The translations under genes were made by a program, and so were the position numbers. The notes below the pieces were generated by a model. That model was not told the DNA's origin and ran no database searches. It saw only the letters and a list, made by a program, of their open reading frames with translations. A DNA stretch of 60,756 nucleotides from Candidatus Thioglobus autotrophicus (GTDB lineage: Bacteria; Pseudomonadota; Gammaproteobacteria; PS1; Pseudothioglobaceae). The DNA is taken from NCBI GenBank assembly GCA_022448455.1, contig JAKUUR010000008.1, positions 1 through 60,756 on the forward strand, read 5' to 3'. Below, in pieces: positions 46,194 to 56,116 of this stretch (its first letter is position 1; the number at the start of each line of letters is the position of its first letter).

Positions 46194-46594
46194 TTTTTCA
46201 CCTTTTTTAATACCTCCCAAGCTTCTCTTTTAAGGGCTGGATTTTTCAGAATATCTCTTGGATGGTGAGTAAAGAATAGATTATCTGACTTCGAGTTGAT
46301 CGCCTCTCCCATCACCAAAACGGCCTTGGCTGGATGACTCTTAATACTCTCTTCAAGGTCGCCAGATTGAATCGAGATAGAAGTCGTATTATTTAATGAC
46401 AAACCAATCGAAAACAACATCTTTGCTAACAGGTTTTTGGTATCACCTGGCTCACAAAATGATTTCTCTGGGCTAGTTTCTACCAATAAACAATGAACCC
46501 TAATTTTGGTCCTTGGAATTGAATCACTCTTGTTATAAAGAAACTCAGGTATATCCAAAGCCTCAAGATAGTCATTCCTTAATTCTGGAGTCAT
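46181..46594 (-). CDS. HolD-like / degenerate uracil-glycosylase-fold protein
   Basis: This 137-aa protein is a weak match to the DNA polymerase III psi (HolD) and family 4 UDG C-terminal pattern. It starts [15 protein letters not shown], has a middle VLVMGEAI strand, and ends [20 protein letters not shown], cf. the HP..LL..P..KR.AW.DL of both families. No GEAPG or N-terminal Fe-S cysteines are present, so it is not an active UDG4. It overlaps leuA by 4 bp (ATGA). Confidence 0.45.
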   Translation of the reverse strand: MTPELRNDYLEALDIPEFLYNKSDSIPRTKIRVHCLLVETSPEKSFCEPGDTKNLLAKMLFSIGLSLNNTTSISIQSGDLEESIKSHPAKAVLVMGEAINSKSDNLFFTHHPRDILKNPALKREAWEVLKKVKKCLS

Positions 46595-48123
46595 ATTTGC
46601 GGGCGCGCCCTGTCTACATTTTCCATTACCTTGTTCAATGCGTGTACATAGGCCTTAGCTGAAGATGTAATAATATCAGTATCAACCCCCTGGCCGTTAA
46701 CAATTTTTCCCTGATACTCGAGCCGAACATTAACCTCTCCAAGAGAATCAGTCCCCTGAGTAACATTTGTCACGGAATATAATTGCAATGTCGGTTCAAT
46801 ATCGACCAAAGATAAGATCGCATTGAAAGTTGCATCAACCGCTCCTGAAGTTTTTGCAGAGGCGCTTTTCTCTTTGCCGTCAATTAAAAGGGTGATGTTT
46901 GCAGTATTTTTTTTGCCCGTCTCGGTACAAACTTTCAGTGAAATTAGACGGATAACTTCTGTAGCTTCAGCCTGAGCTTCTGTAACCAACGCTTGAAGGT
47001 CCTCATCAAAGATATCATGCTTCTTGTCGGCCAACGCTTTGAAGCGAGAAAATGCATTATTTAATTCATCATCTGAATCAAATTCAACACCCAGTTCACG
47101 CATCCTCACTCTAAAGGCATTACGTCCAGAATGTTTACCCATTACAAGGGTATTGGCATGCCAACCAACATCTTCTGCTTTCATGATTTCATAGGTTTCG
47201 CGGTGCTTAAGAATACCATCTTGATGAATCCCAGCCTCATGAGCAAATGCATTAGCGCCAACAATTGCCTTATTGGGTTGAACAACAAAGCCAGTAATAG
47301 ATGAGACCAGTCTCGAGGCTGCTAAAATGTTTTTGGTGTCAATGTTGGTATCACAACCAAAGACATCCTGCCTTGTACGAACCGCCATCACAACTTCTTC
47401 AAGGGATGTATTTCCCGCACGCTCCCCTAGACCGTTAATGGTGCACTCTACTTGTCTCGCCCCGTTAAGGACTGCGGAAAGTGAATTTGAAACTGCTAAC
47501 CCTAGGTCGTTGTGACAGTGGGCTGAAAATATTGCCTTATCAGAGTTTGGCACCCTTTCAATGAGCTCTCTCATGGTTTCACCAAACTGGTGAGGGATGT
47601 TATAACCAACCGTGTCAGGAATATTGATCGTTGTCGCACCAGCATCAATAGCAGCTTCAATGATTCGGCACAAAAAATCAATGTCAGATCGGCCCGCATC
47701 TTCGGGACTAAATTCAATATTGTTAGTAAACTTTGTCGCCCTTTTAACGGATCGAACGGCTTGCGATACGACTTCATCTGGTGTCATCCTTAACTTCATC
47801 TGCATGTGAATGTCGGATGTCGCAATAAAGGTATGTATTCTCGCCGAATTGGTATTTTTTATAGCCTCACCTGCACGATCTATATCCTTGTCAAGTGCTC
47901 TAGCGAGCGAGCAAACGGTTGAATCTTTTACAGCTTTTGCCACCGCCTGTACCGCCTCAAAGTCGCCCTGGGAGGCTATTGCGAAGCCAGCTTCAATGAC
48001 ATCGACCCGCATTTTTTCCAAAATCTTGGCGATACGAACCTTCTCGTCCTTGGTCATCGAGGCGCCTGGTGACTGCTCACCATCTCTAAGAGTCGTATCA
48101 AATATAATTAGTTTGTCGGACAT
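46591..48123 (-). CDS. leuA: 2-isopropylmalate synthase
   Basis: This 510-aa enzyme catalyses the first step of leucine biosynthesis (acetyl-CoA plus 2-ketoisovalerate). It has [37 protein letters not shown] (metal HxH, about 202), [17 protein letters not shown], and the regulatory LeuA dimer domain from about 390 ([28 protein letters not shown]) for leucine feedback. Ribosome-binding site AAGGAG (48130-48135), 6 bases before the ATG, is the pairing partner of the leader described at 48120-48290. Confidence 0.96.
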   Translation of the reverse strand: MSDKLIIFDTTLRDGEQSPGASMTKDEKVRIAKILEKMRVDVIEAGFAIASQGDFEAVQAVAKAVKDSTVCSLARALDKDIDRAGEAIKNTNSARIHTFIATSDIHMQMKLRMTPDEVVSQAVRSVKRATKFTNNIEFSPEDAGRSDIDFLCRIIEAAIDAGATTINIPDTVGYNIPHQFGETMRELIERVPNSDKAIFSAHCHNDLGLAVSNSLSAVLNGARQVECTINGLGERAGNTSLEEVVMAVRTRQDVFGCDTNIDTKNILAASRLVSSITGFVVQPNKAIVGANAFAHEAGIHQDGILKHRETYEIMKAEDVGWHANTLVMGKHSGRNAFRVRMRELGVEFDSDDELNNAFSRFKALADKKHDIFDEDLQALVTEAQAEATEVIRLISLKVCTETGKKNTANITLLIDGKEKSASAKTSGAVDATFNAILSLVDIEPTLQLYSVTNVTQGTDSLGEVNVRLEYQGKIVNGQGVDTDIITSSAKAYVHALNKVMENVDRARPQI

Positions 48124-48276
48124 TATTTGCTCCTTGTTATTGTTCCAAATATAAGCTTGAGTTTTAGTGATAGACTTTCGTCTATTGAGATCATTATTGC
48201 CTTACGGCAATAATCGCAACAACGCAAGGAGGTTGTCCAATGAAAGAGAAATTAACGAATTAGTATTTGTTCTCAT
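48124..48276 (-). promoter_or_regulatory. leuA leader: SD-sequestering RNA structure
   Basis: The leader RNA (minus strand) holds four elements. (a) CTCCTTG of the leader ORF (48225-48231) is exactly complementary to CAAGGAG around the leuA SD (48130-48136). (b) TTGTT (48218-48222) pairs with AACAA (48140-48144). (c) A 9-bp hairpin ATTATTGCC/GGCAATAAT (48193-48214) has a GUAA loop. (d) A 6-bp hairpin ATAGAC/GUCUAU (48170-48185) has a GAAA loop. Hairpins (c) and (d) nest inside (a)+(b). No U-run terminator is present. It suggests translation-level control by leucine. Confidence 0.6.
48202..48276 (-). CDS. leuL: Leucine-rich leader peptide of leuA
   Basis: A 24-codon ORF: MRTNTNSLISLSL then DNLLALLRLLP. 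Nine Leu, seven of them in the last twelve codons, using CTC, CTT, TTG and TTA. It begins 21 bp after the pssA stop and ends 78 bp before leuA. Codons 16-20 contain the anti-SD of the leuA leader. No Shine-Dalgarno precedes the ATG. A TATAAT at 48285-48290 would put transcription start within a base or two of the ATG, so leaderless translation is possible. Too short for ordinary gene finders. Named by analogy with the enteric leuL; sequences are unrelated. Confidence 0.6.
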   Translation of the reverse strand: MRTNTNSLISLSLDNLLALLRLLP

Positions 48277-48284
48277 AGACGCTG

Positions 48285-48290
48285 ATTATA
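48285..48290 (-). promoter_or_regulatory. -10 box of a leuL-leuA promoter
   Basis: TATAAT on the minus strand (48290-48285), 8 bp before the leader ATG, in the 21-bp gap after pssA. No good -35 (GGCAGA at best). The alternative is read-through from pssA. Confidence 0.35.
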
Positions 48291-48297
48291 AAGGAAC

Positions 48298-49059
48298 TTA
48301 ACTAGATCTGCCTTTTTTTTTCTTTTGTCTTCTCTTATAAACCCCCAAGATGGTTATAAAGGGTCCAGAAAGCATATAGATAAAGAAGCAAGTAAATAAG
48401 ACAATATTGGGTTTATAGAGAAGCACAATAAGACTTAGCACTATCAATAAAAGAAACCTAAATGACGCCTTATCTGTTGAATCAAACTCCTTAAAACTGA
48501 AGTAGCGTACATTACTAACCATAAGTAGACCACAAAGTATTGTTATTGCGACGCCAATGTAATAGCTCAAAGAAACAACACCAAAATCAAAATATTCGAA
48601 ATTCCAAAATTTAAGCCATATCATGCTGGCGATTACACCCGCAGAGGCGGGCGAAGGTAGACCTTGGAAGTAGCGCTTATCAGCAGCTCCAACTTGGGTA
48701 TTGAATCTTGCCAACCTTAAAGCTGCACAGGCTAAATAAATGAATGCGGCAAGCCAACCAATCCTTCCTAGATCAGACAAAGACCATTCATATACAAGGA
48801 GTGCAGGAGCTACACCAAATGACACTAAATCTGATAGTGAATCATACTCCGCACCAAAGGCACTTTGAGTATTCGTTAGTCGAGCAACTCGGCCATCTAG
48901 GGTGTCCCATAACATAGCAACCATTATGGAAATGGCTGCTAGAGTAAAGTCACCATTAACAGAAGCAACAATGGAATAAAAACCGGCAAACAAAGCAAAA
49001 GTAGTAATAATGCTTGGCAGCAAATAGATACCTCTTTTGGTTTTTATTTTTTCAGTCAC
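48298..49059 (-). CDS. pssA: CDP-diacylglycerol-serine O-phosphatidyltransferase
   Basis: This 253-aa membrane CDP-alcohol phosphatidyltransferase has about seven TMs and the CAPT motif MLWDTLDGRVARLTNTQSAF with GAEYDSLSDLVSFG (DG-AR-G-D-D). It makes phosphatidylserine from CDP-DAG, the precursor of PE. The C-terminus is strongly basic (YKRRQKKKKGRSS). It lies in the ilv/leu gene run between ilvC and leuL-leuA, an arrangement seen in other Proteobacteria (pssA next to leuA). psd is not adjacent. Confidence 0.92.
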   Translation of the reverse strand: MTEKIKTKRGIYLLPSIITTFALFAGFYSIVASVNGDFTLAAISIMVAMLWDTLDGRVARLTNTQSAFGAEYDSLSDLVSFGVAPALLVYEWSLSDLGRIGWLAAFIYLACAALRLARFNTQVGAADKRYFQGLPSPASAGVIASMIWLKFWNFEYFDFGVVSLSYYIGVAITILCGLLMVSNVRYFSFKEFDSTDKASFRFLLLIVLSLIVLLYKPNIVLFTCFFIYMLSGPFITILGVYKRRQKKKKGRSS

Positions 49060-49097
49060 AATTAATAATGGAATTAAGCTGTGATCATAATAACAAG

Positions 49098-50602
<1,505 letters not shown>

Positions 50603-50605
50603 AAT

Positions 50606-52339
50606 TTATACCGCGTTAAGGTCTGTTTCATCTTTTGAGAGCATTTCATCTCGCCCTGCCAATAACATGTCACAATGAGCACCACCTGCTGGGATCATTG
50701 GAAATACATTTTCATTTGGATCAGTGATGACATCCACAAAAACAGTTCGATCCTTTTGCTTAAGGGCTTCAATCAATGCAGGCTTTAAGTCTGCTTCATT
50801 TTCAACCAAAATACCTAAATGCCCATAACTCTCTGCTAACTTCACAAAGTTAGGCAAAGCATCCATGTAAGACATAGCGTAGCGCTTTTCGTAGAAAAAC
50901 TCTTGCCACTGCCTGACCATGCCCAAATAACCGTTATTGAGGTTCACGATTTTAACTGGAGTGTTGTATTGCAACATTGTCGAAAGCTCTTGCAACATCA
51001 TTTGAATACTTCCTTCTCCAGTCACACAGACAACATCCCTATCAGGCATTGCTATTTTAGCTCCCATTGCAGCCGGTAAACCAAAACCCATTGTACCGAG
51101 ACCACCAGAATTAATCCAACGACGAGGTTCATCAAACAAGTAATATTGCGCAGCCCACATCTGATGTTGACCAACATCTGATGTCACGATAGCTTCACCC
51201 TTGGTGACCTCATAGAGCATCTCAATCACCGTTTGAGGCTTTATAATTCCTGATTTCTTTTTGTAAGCTAAGGAATCCACTCCTCTCCAGGTATTGATTT
51301 GTGACCACCACTTGGAGATATCTGCAAGCTTTGCATCTTTTAGTTCTTCAATGAGAGCCTGTAATACCTGTTTTGTTTGACCAACAATCGGAATATCAGC
51401 AACAACATTTTTTGAAATTTGAGAAGGGTCGATATCAATATGGATAAATTTAGCAGAGGGACAAAATTTTTCCAGGTTCCCAGTAATTCTGTCATCAAAG
51501 CGAGCACCAATAGCGACTACGCAATCGGAATCATGCATTGCCATGTTAGCTTCATAGGTGCCATGCATACCCAACATTCCAATTGATAATTCATCAGTAC
51601 CAGGGTAGGCCCCTAGGCCCATCAAAGTTTGTGTGATAGGAAATCCAAGTAACCGCGTAAATTCTCGCAATTCTTTTGATGCATTGCCTATAACACTACC
51701 GCCTCCTGAGTAAAGGATTGGTCTCTGCGAATTTGCAATCAGCTCTGCCGCCTTTTTAATTTGACGATTACTTGCTTTGGTTGTAGGCTTATAGGAGCGC
51801 ATCTTGATCGTCTCCGGATATTCTTCTGATTCCATTTGATTAATTGTTATATCCTTTGGAATGTCAATTACAACTGGTCCTGGTCTACCAGTGGTTGCAA
51901 TGTAAAATGCCTTTTTGACAGTGATTGCAACTTCACTAATGTCCTTAATAAGAAAGTTGTGCTTAACACAGGAACGCGTGATACCAACAGCATCAACCTC
52001 TTGGAAGGCATCGTTACCAATCAATGGCGAAGGCACCTGGCCAGAGATAACTACCAAAGGAATAGAGTCCATATTGGCAGTTGCAATACCTGTAACGGCG
52101 TTGGTAATACCTGGTCCAGACGTCACTAAAACAACACCCGGCTTGCCACTCGTTCTTGCATAGCCATCTGCTGCATGGGCAGCGCCTTGTTCATGTCTAA
52201 CCAAAATATGGGTAATTTCTTCCTGTGCTGCCAGAGCGTCATAAATATGTAAAACTGCACCGCCCGGGTATCCAAAGATGTGTTTAACACCTTCCTTCTT
52301 TAGGCTATTTATTAGTATTTCAGCACCATTCAGTTTCAT
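50606..52339 (-). CDS. ilvB: Acetolactate synthase large (catalytic) subunit
   Basis: This 577-aa ThDP/FAD enzyme catalyses the first step of branched-chain amino-acid synthesis. It has GYPGGAVLHIYDAL with VRHEQGAAHAADGYARTSGKPGV (ThDP Glu), a central FAD/Rossmann domain, and the C-terminal ThDP motif GEGSIQMMLQELSTMLQYN (with NNGYLGMVRQWQEFFY). The 145-bp upstream gap to lpxC holds a TATAAT (52369-52374) but no leader peptide or terminator, so only leuA seems to be under attenuation here. Confidence 0.95.
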   Translation of the reverse strand: MKLNGAEILINSLKKEGVKHIFGYPGGAVLHIYDALAAQEEITHILVRHEQGAAHAADGYARTSGKPGVVLVTSGPGITNAVTGIATANMDSIPLVVISGQVPSPLIGNDAFQEVDAVGITRSCVKHNFLIKDISEVAITVKKAFYIATTGRPGPVVIDIPKDITINQMESEEYPETIKMRSYKPTTKASNRQIKKAAELIANSQRPILYSGGGSVIGNASKELREFTRLLGFPITQTLMGLGAYPGTDELSIGMLGMHGTYEANMAMHDSDCVVAIGARFDDRITGNLEKFCPSAKFIHIDIDPSQISKNVVADIPIVGQTKQVLQALIEELKDAKLADISKWWSQINTWRGVDSLAYKKKSGIIKPQTVIEMLYEVTKGEAIVTSDVGQHQMWAAQYYLFDEPRRWINSGGLGTMGFGLPAAMGAKIAMPDRDVVCVTGEGSIQMMLQELSTMLQYNTPVKIVNLNNGYLGMVRQWQEFFYEKRYAMSYMDALPNFVKLAESYGHLGILVENEADLKPALIEALKQKDRTVFVDVITDPNENVFPMIPAGGAHCDMLLAGRDEMLSKDETDLNAV

Positions 52340-52368
52340 GGCTAATCACAATAATTTAAAAGGTTTCG

Positions 52369-52374
52369 ATTATA
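52369..52374 (-). promoter_or_regulatory. -10 box upstream of ilvB
   Basis: TATAAT on the minus strand, 29 bp before the ilvB ATG. The best -35 (TTTCTG, 17-bp spacing) is poor. It would drive ilvB-ilvN-ilvC-pssA. Confidence 0.35.
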
Positions 52375-52484
52375 CCCAAAGATTTAAACTCCAGAAACTC
52401 TTCGTTATCAAGTGTTTTAGACTATTAAGTAGAAAAATAAAAGTGTTTAAAGTTGACAAATGATCACCCTTTCCAGTTCTCTAC

Positions 52485-53396
52485 CTAGAGTTCATTCTGC
52501 CAATCTTCTGAGTAATAATGTATCGGTGATTCAAGCTCTTCATAGGTTTCAATACTGAATGCTTGAGGTTGAGAAAGTATCGCGGAAAGCAATTGATCAT
52601 TAAGCATGTGACCAGTCTTGTAACCTTCATAGTGTCCAATCACGTTACCACCCAAGAGAAAAAGGTCGCCGACGATATCTAATATTTTGTGTTTTACAAA
52701 TTCGTTGTGGTATCGCATCCCATCCTCATTAAGAATATCATCATCTGAAAGAGCGATTGCATTGTCAATACTAGCCCCCAAAGCAAGGTTTTGCTTTTGC
52801 AGCATCTCAACATCTCTTTCATAACCAAAAGTTCGTGCACGAGAGATCTCTTTTAAGTAAGACTGTTCGGCAAAATCAATTGTCAACTTCTGACCACTCT
52901 CTTTAATCTTTTTATGTTCAAAGTCAATCTCTAGAGTCACTTTGAAGCCATTGTGCGGCGAAACCTGTGCCCATGATTCGCCGTTTTCAACCCTGACAGT
53001 ATTCCTAATTACGATAAATCGTTTTGGTGCATCCTGCTCTTCTATTCCAGCTGACTGAACCAAAAAAACAAAAGGCGCCGAAGAGCCATCCATGATTGGC
53101 ACCTCAAATGAGTCCAACTCCACCAAAACATTGTCAACACCGAGCGCAGAAAGAGCAGACATTAAATGTTCTATAGTGGAAACCTTAACACCCTGACTTT
53201 CAAGCCCAGTCGACAACACAACCTCGTTAACGAATGCGCTATGGGCATGAACTTGCCTGCCGCCCGCATCTAGTCGCTTAAAAACAACACCATGGTCAAT
53301 CTTGGCAGGAATCAATGTCATATTCACGAGCTTGCCACTGTGAATACCAACGCCACGAGCTTTCACAGTTTTCTTAATTGTTCTTTGATTTATCAT
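52485..53396 (-). CDS. lpxC: UDP-3-O-acyl-N-acetylglucosamine deacetylase
   Basis: This 303-aa committed enzyme of lipid A synthesis is a zinc hydrolase. Zinc His: [14 protein letters not shown] (about 79) and [17 protein letters not shown] (about 238). The Asp is in the [16 protein letters not shown] segment, and N-terminal [14 protein letters not shown] is conserved. It normally follows ftsZ; here ftsA ends 3 bp before it, with no ftsZ between. Confidence 0.97.
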   Translation of the reverse strand: MINQRTIKKTVKARGVGIHSGKLVNMTLIPAKIDHGVVFKRLDAGGRQVHAHSAFVNEVVLSTGLESQGVKVSTIEHLMSALSALGVDNVLVELDSFEVPIMDGSSAPFVFLVQSAGIEEQDAPKRFIVIRNTVRVENGESWAQVSPHNGFKVTLEIDFEHKKIKESGQKLTIDFAEQSYLKEISRARTFGYERDVEMLQKQNLALGASIDNAIALSDDDILNEDGMRYHNEFVKHKILDIVGDLFLLGGNVIGHYEGYKTGHMLNDQLLSAILSQPQAFSIETYEELESPIHYYSEDWQNEL

Positions 53397-53399
53397 TAA

Positions 53400-54620
53400 T
53401 TAAAAGTTCAAAAGTACTTTTTTTATTTTCCCCATAACACCATTCCTTTCCTTTAACATTACGAAATCCACCTTCGGTAAATCTTCCTGATGTAATAGAA
53501 GTCCAATCGAACTCGCATATCGATAGTCCATAAGGATTGTTTCTAGACCTGAAATCCGATCACGCTGAACTACCCCTATTTTAACTCGTCGGGTGAAGAA
53601 TTTCCTTACCAGTTCTTCAAATCCAAAAGCCTGTGCACCACCACCACACAAAACAAAACCAGACTTGATGTTTGCCTCAAGATTGTGATGCCTTAGTTCA
53701 TTTTTCAATGTTAATAGAATATCAACATAAGTCTCTTCAATGACTTCTGATAATTGAAGATTTGAGAGTTGATGAGAGTCCTTATTGGCTGCCTGTACAA
53801 ATTCAACAAACTGTTCACCTTTGATGGTCGAGGATTTAGCATAGCCATAATCCTCTTTAAGTCTCTTCGCTTCCTCAAATGAGGTATCAAAAGCAAACGC
53901 AACCTCCTGAGTAACGTCATCACCGCCCATTGAAATAATACCACTACGAACAATACCCTCCTCCTGAAAAACAGAGTAGCTGGTAACACCAGCTCCAAAA
54001 TCAATCAAGCAAACTCCACCATCCTTCTCTTCTTGAGTTAGTATCGCTTCGGAATTTGCAATCGGGTCAAGTACAATTCTATCTACCATTAAGTCACACT
54101 GCTTTAAGCAGTTTTCAATATTTCTCACGCTCGCACTTGAAACAGTCACAATGTGTACTTTGGATTCAAGAACTTCTGCCTCCATGTCTTTAGGATTGTC
54201 AACGATGTGATCCCCATTGATGATAAATTTCTTCTTAATAGTGTGTAGTTTTTCTTTATTTGTAGGAGTGGTTATTGCACTTGCAGACTCAAGCACTTTA
54301 TCAACATCATCTGTAGTAACAATCTCGTTAATTGGAATTTTCCCATTCCCATCTATACAGGTAAGGTGTGTGTCTGAGAGATTGACACGAACCAATCCTA
54401 TCTCTAAATCAAAACTCTTCTGAGTCTGATCTACAGCCTTTGAAATTGCACGAGAAAGTGAGTCAATTGCTGAAATTGAGCCCCTTCTGACTCCATCAGA
54501 GGGAGAAATATTGTTCCCAATAATCCGCAACCTGACATCATCTTCTTTTTCAGCAACTAAAACGGCAATCTTGTCTGTCCCGATATCAATACTCGCTATG
54601 TAATCGTTTCTACCAGCCAT
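53400..54620 (-). CDS. ftsA: Cell-division protein FtsA
   Basis: This 406-aa actin-like protein has phosphate-1 IASIDIGTDKIAVLVAE, the 1C domain (IGLVRVNLSDTHL; DHIVDNPKDMEAEVLE), phosphate-2 LIDFGAGVTSYSVF, the GFVLCGGGAQAFGFEEL adenosine loop, and a C-terminal amphipathic membrane anchor (VMGKIKKVLLNF). FtsA tethers FtsZ to the membrane. The gene that should follow, ftsZ, is absent, and lpxC begins 3 bp later. Upstream is dusA rather than ftsQ. Confidence 0.95.
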   Translation of the reverse strand: MAGRNDYIASIDIGTDKIAVLVAEKEDDVRLRIIGNNISPSDGVRRGSISAIDSLSRAISKAVDQTQKSFDLEIGLVRVNLSDTHLTCIDGNGKIPINEIVTTDDVDKVLESASAITTPTNKEKLHTIKKKFIINGDHIVDNPKDMEAEVLESKVHIVTVSSASVRNIENCLKQCDLMVDRIVLDPIANSEAILTQEEKDGGVCLIDFGAGVTSYSVFQEEGIVRSGIISMGGDDVTQEVAFAFDTSFEEAKRLKEDYGYAKSSTIKGEQFVEFVQAANKDSHQLSNLQLSEVIEETYVDILLTLKNELRHHNLEANIKSGFVLCGGGAQAFGFEELVRKFFTRRVKIGVVQRDRISGLETILMDYRYASSIGLLLHQEDLPKVDFVMLKERNGVMGKIKKVLLNF

Positions 54621-54692
54621 AATTAGTTAGTAAGAGAAATATTTGTAACGAAAATTTTACCAAACTATTGATCCTATCAAAACACTGTTCAA

Positions 54693-55646
54693 TTATTTTT
54701 TTGTAAATTCCAACCATTCATCCAGGTGACTTAATTCGACGGTCTTTCCACTCAGCAAACGACGAAAAAATTTGGCATTATTTTGACCATGATATAAGCC
54801 TAATATATGGCGAGTCATTGCTCTAATCGGTACGCCTTGTTTGAGTTGATTTTTAATATAAGTCATATAGTCGACAAGAACTTGCTCTCGAGTTCTGAAA
54901 ATACCTTTTTTGCCAAAAACTTTGCTGTCAATATCTGCCAATAAATAGGGTTGATGATAAATTGCCCTTCCCAGCATCACACCATCAACATGATCGAGAT
55001 GTTTGACAACTTCATTACATTCAGTGACACCCCCATTCAAGGTTATCTTGAGTTGAGGAAAGTCTCTCTTGAGTTGATAAACCCAAGGATACTTTAGTGG
55101 AGGTATGGTGCGGTTTTCTTTTGGGCTTAAACCCTGAAGCCAAGCTTTACGAGCATGTATGATAAAGTGTTGGCAACCCTTTTTATGAATACGGGCTACG
55201 AAGTCACTGAGCCGGTTATAACTCTCCATATCGTCGATTCCAATTCTACTTTTAACACTAACCGGTATGTCACTGGCGTCAATCATACTTTCAACACAAG
55301 AAGCCACCAAATCTGGCTCTTTCATTAGGCAGGCACCAAAGCTGCCTGAAAGCACTCGGTCAGAGGGGCAACCGACGTTTATGTTAACCTCGTCATAGCC
55401 CCACTGTTTTGCAATGTGAGCACACTGAGCCATTTCTTTTGGGTCAGACCCTCCCAGCTGCAGAACCAATGGGTGTTCACTAGAGTTATAGTCTAGTAAT
55501 CGGTTCTTATCACCTCTCAAGATGGCCTTTGAAATAATCATCTCTGTATAGAGTTGGGTGCAGGTGCTAAGCAGGCGAAAAAAATAACGGCAATGCTTAT
55601 CAGTCCAATCCATCATTGGTGCTACTGAGACTTTACAAGAGTCCAT
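54693..55646 (-). CDS. dusA: tRNA-dihydrouridine(20/20a) synthase DusA
   Basis: This 317-aa FMN enzyme reduces U20/U20a in tRNA. It has VAPMMDWTDKHCRYFFRLLS (DusA N-terminus), the LQLGGSDPKEMAQCA segment, NINVGCPSDRVLSGSFGACL with the catalytic Cys, IHARKAWLQGLSPKENRTIP and LNGGVTECNEV. The ATG at 55646 overlaps the pncC TGA (ATGA); a TTG one codon up is possible. Confidence 0.93.
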   Translation of the reverse strand: MDSCKVSVAPMMDWTDKHCRYFFRLLSTCTQLYTEMIISKAILRGDKNRLLDYNSSEHPLVLQLGGSDPKEMAQCAHIAKQWGYDEVNINVGCPSDRVLSGSFGACLMKEPDLVASCVESMIDASDIPVSVKSRIGIDDMESYNRLSDFVARIHKKGCQHFIIHARKAWLQGLSPKENRTIPPLKYPWVYQLKRDFPQLKITLNGGVTECNEVVKHLDHVDGVMLGRAIYHQPYLLADIDSKVFGKKGIFRTREQVLVDYMTYIKNQLKQGVPIRAMTRHILGLYHGQNNAKFFRRLLSGKTVELSHLDEWLEFTKK

Positions 55647-56116
55647 CAAAGCCTCAACGAAAGTTGCCTCAAAGCATACGAAACGCTCTGAGAAACAATG
55701 CTTGCCCTGTCACCAGAAAATAGTTGTGTACTTGTGCTCGTTTTGCAATCACAGGAAAAGCCAAAACATACCGTACCCAGGGGTTTTTCAGGAGTTCCAC
55801 CAGTAGGACCTGCCACTCCAGTAATTGATACAGCAACATCGCTATGAGATTTAGTGGCTACAGCGATCACCATTTCGAGTGCAACTTGTTCGCTAACAGC
55901 GCCAAAAGTTTTGATTGTTTGAATATCGACGCTAAGCATCTCAATCTTTGATTGATTGCTATAAGTTATATAGCCGCAATCAAAATAAGATGAGGCACCA
56001 GGTATGCTAGTAAGGGCATTAGAGAGAGAACCACCAGTGCAAGACTCAGCCACAGAGATAGTCAAGCCATTGGCAACTAATAGTTCTGATAATTCTTGTG
56101 CTTCATTTGAAAGCAT
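55646..56116 (-). CDS. pncC: Nicotinamide-nucleotide amidohydrolase PncC (CinA C-terminal domain)
   Basis: This 156-aa NMN deamidase in NAD recycling has SVAESCTGGSLSNALTSIPG with the nucleophile region, GYITYSNQSKIEML, AVSEQVALEM and the glycine-rich SITGVAGPTGGTPEKPLG. It is the single-domain form, as in many gammaproteobacteria. It overlaps dusA and pepN by ATGA/one base. Confidence 0.93.
   Translation of the reverse strand: MLSNEAQELSELLVANGLTISVAESCTGGSLSNALTSIPGASSYFDCGYITYSNQSKIEMLSVDIQTIKTFGAVSEQVALEMVIAVATKSHSDVAVSITGVAGPTGGTPEKPLGTVCFGFSCDCKTSTSTQLFSGDRASIVSQSVSYALRQLSLRL

Noticed and set aside
52340..52484. A leader peptide/attenuator for ilvBNC
   Set aside because: No start codon with a branched-chain-rich ORF and no terminator hairpin is seen in the gap; only a -10-like box.
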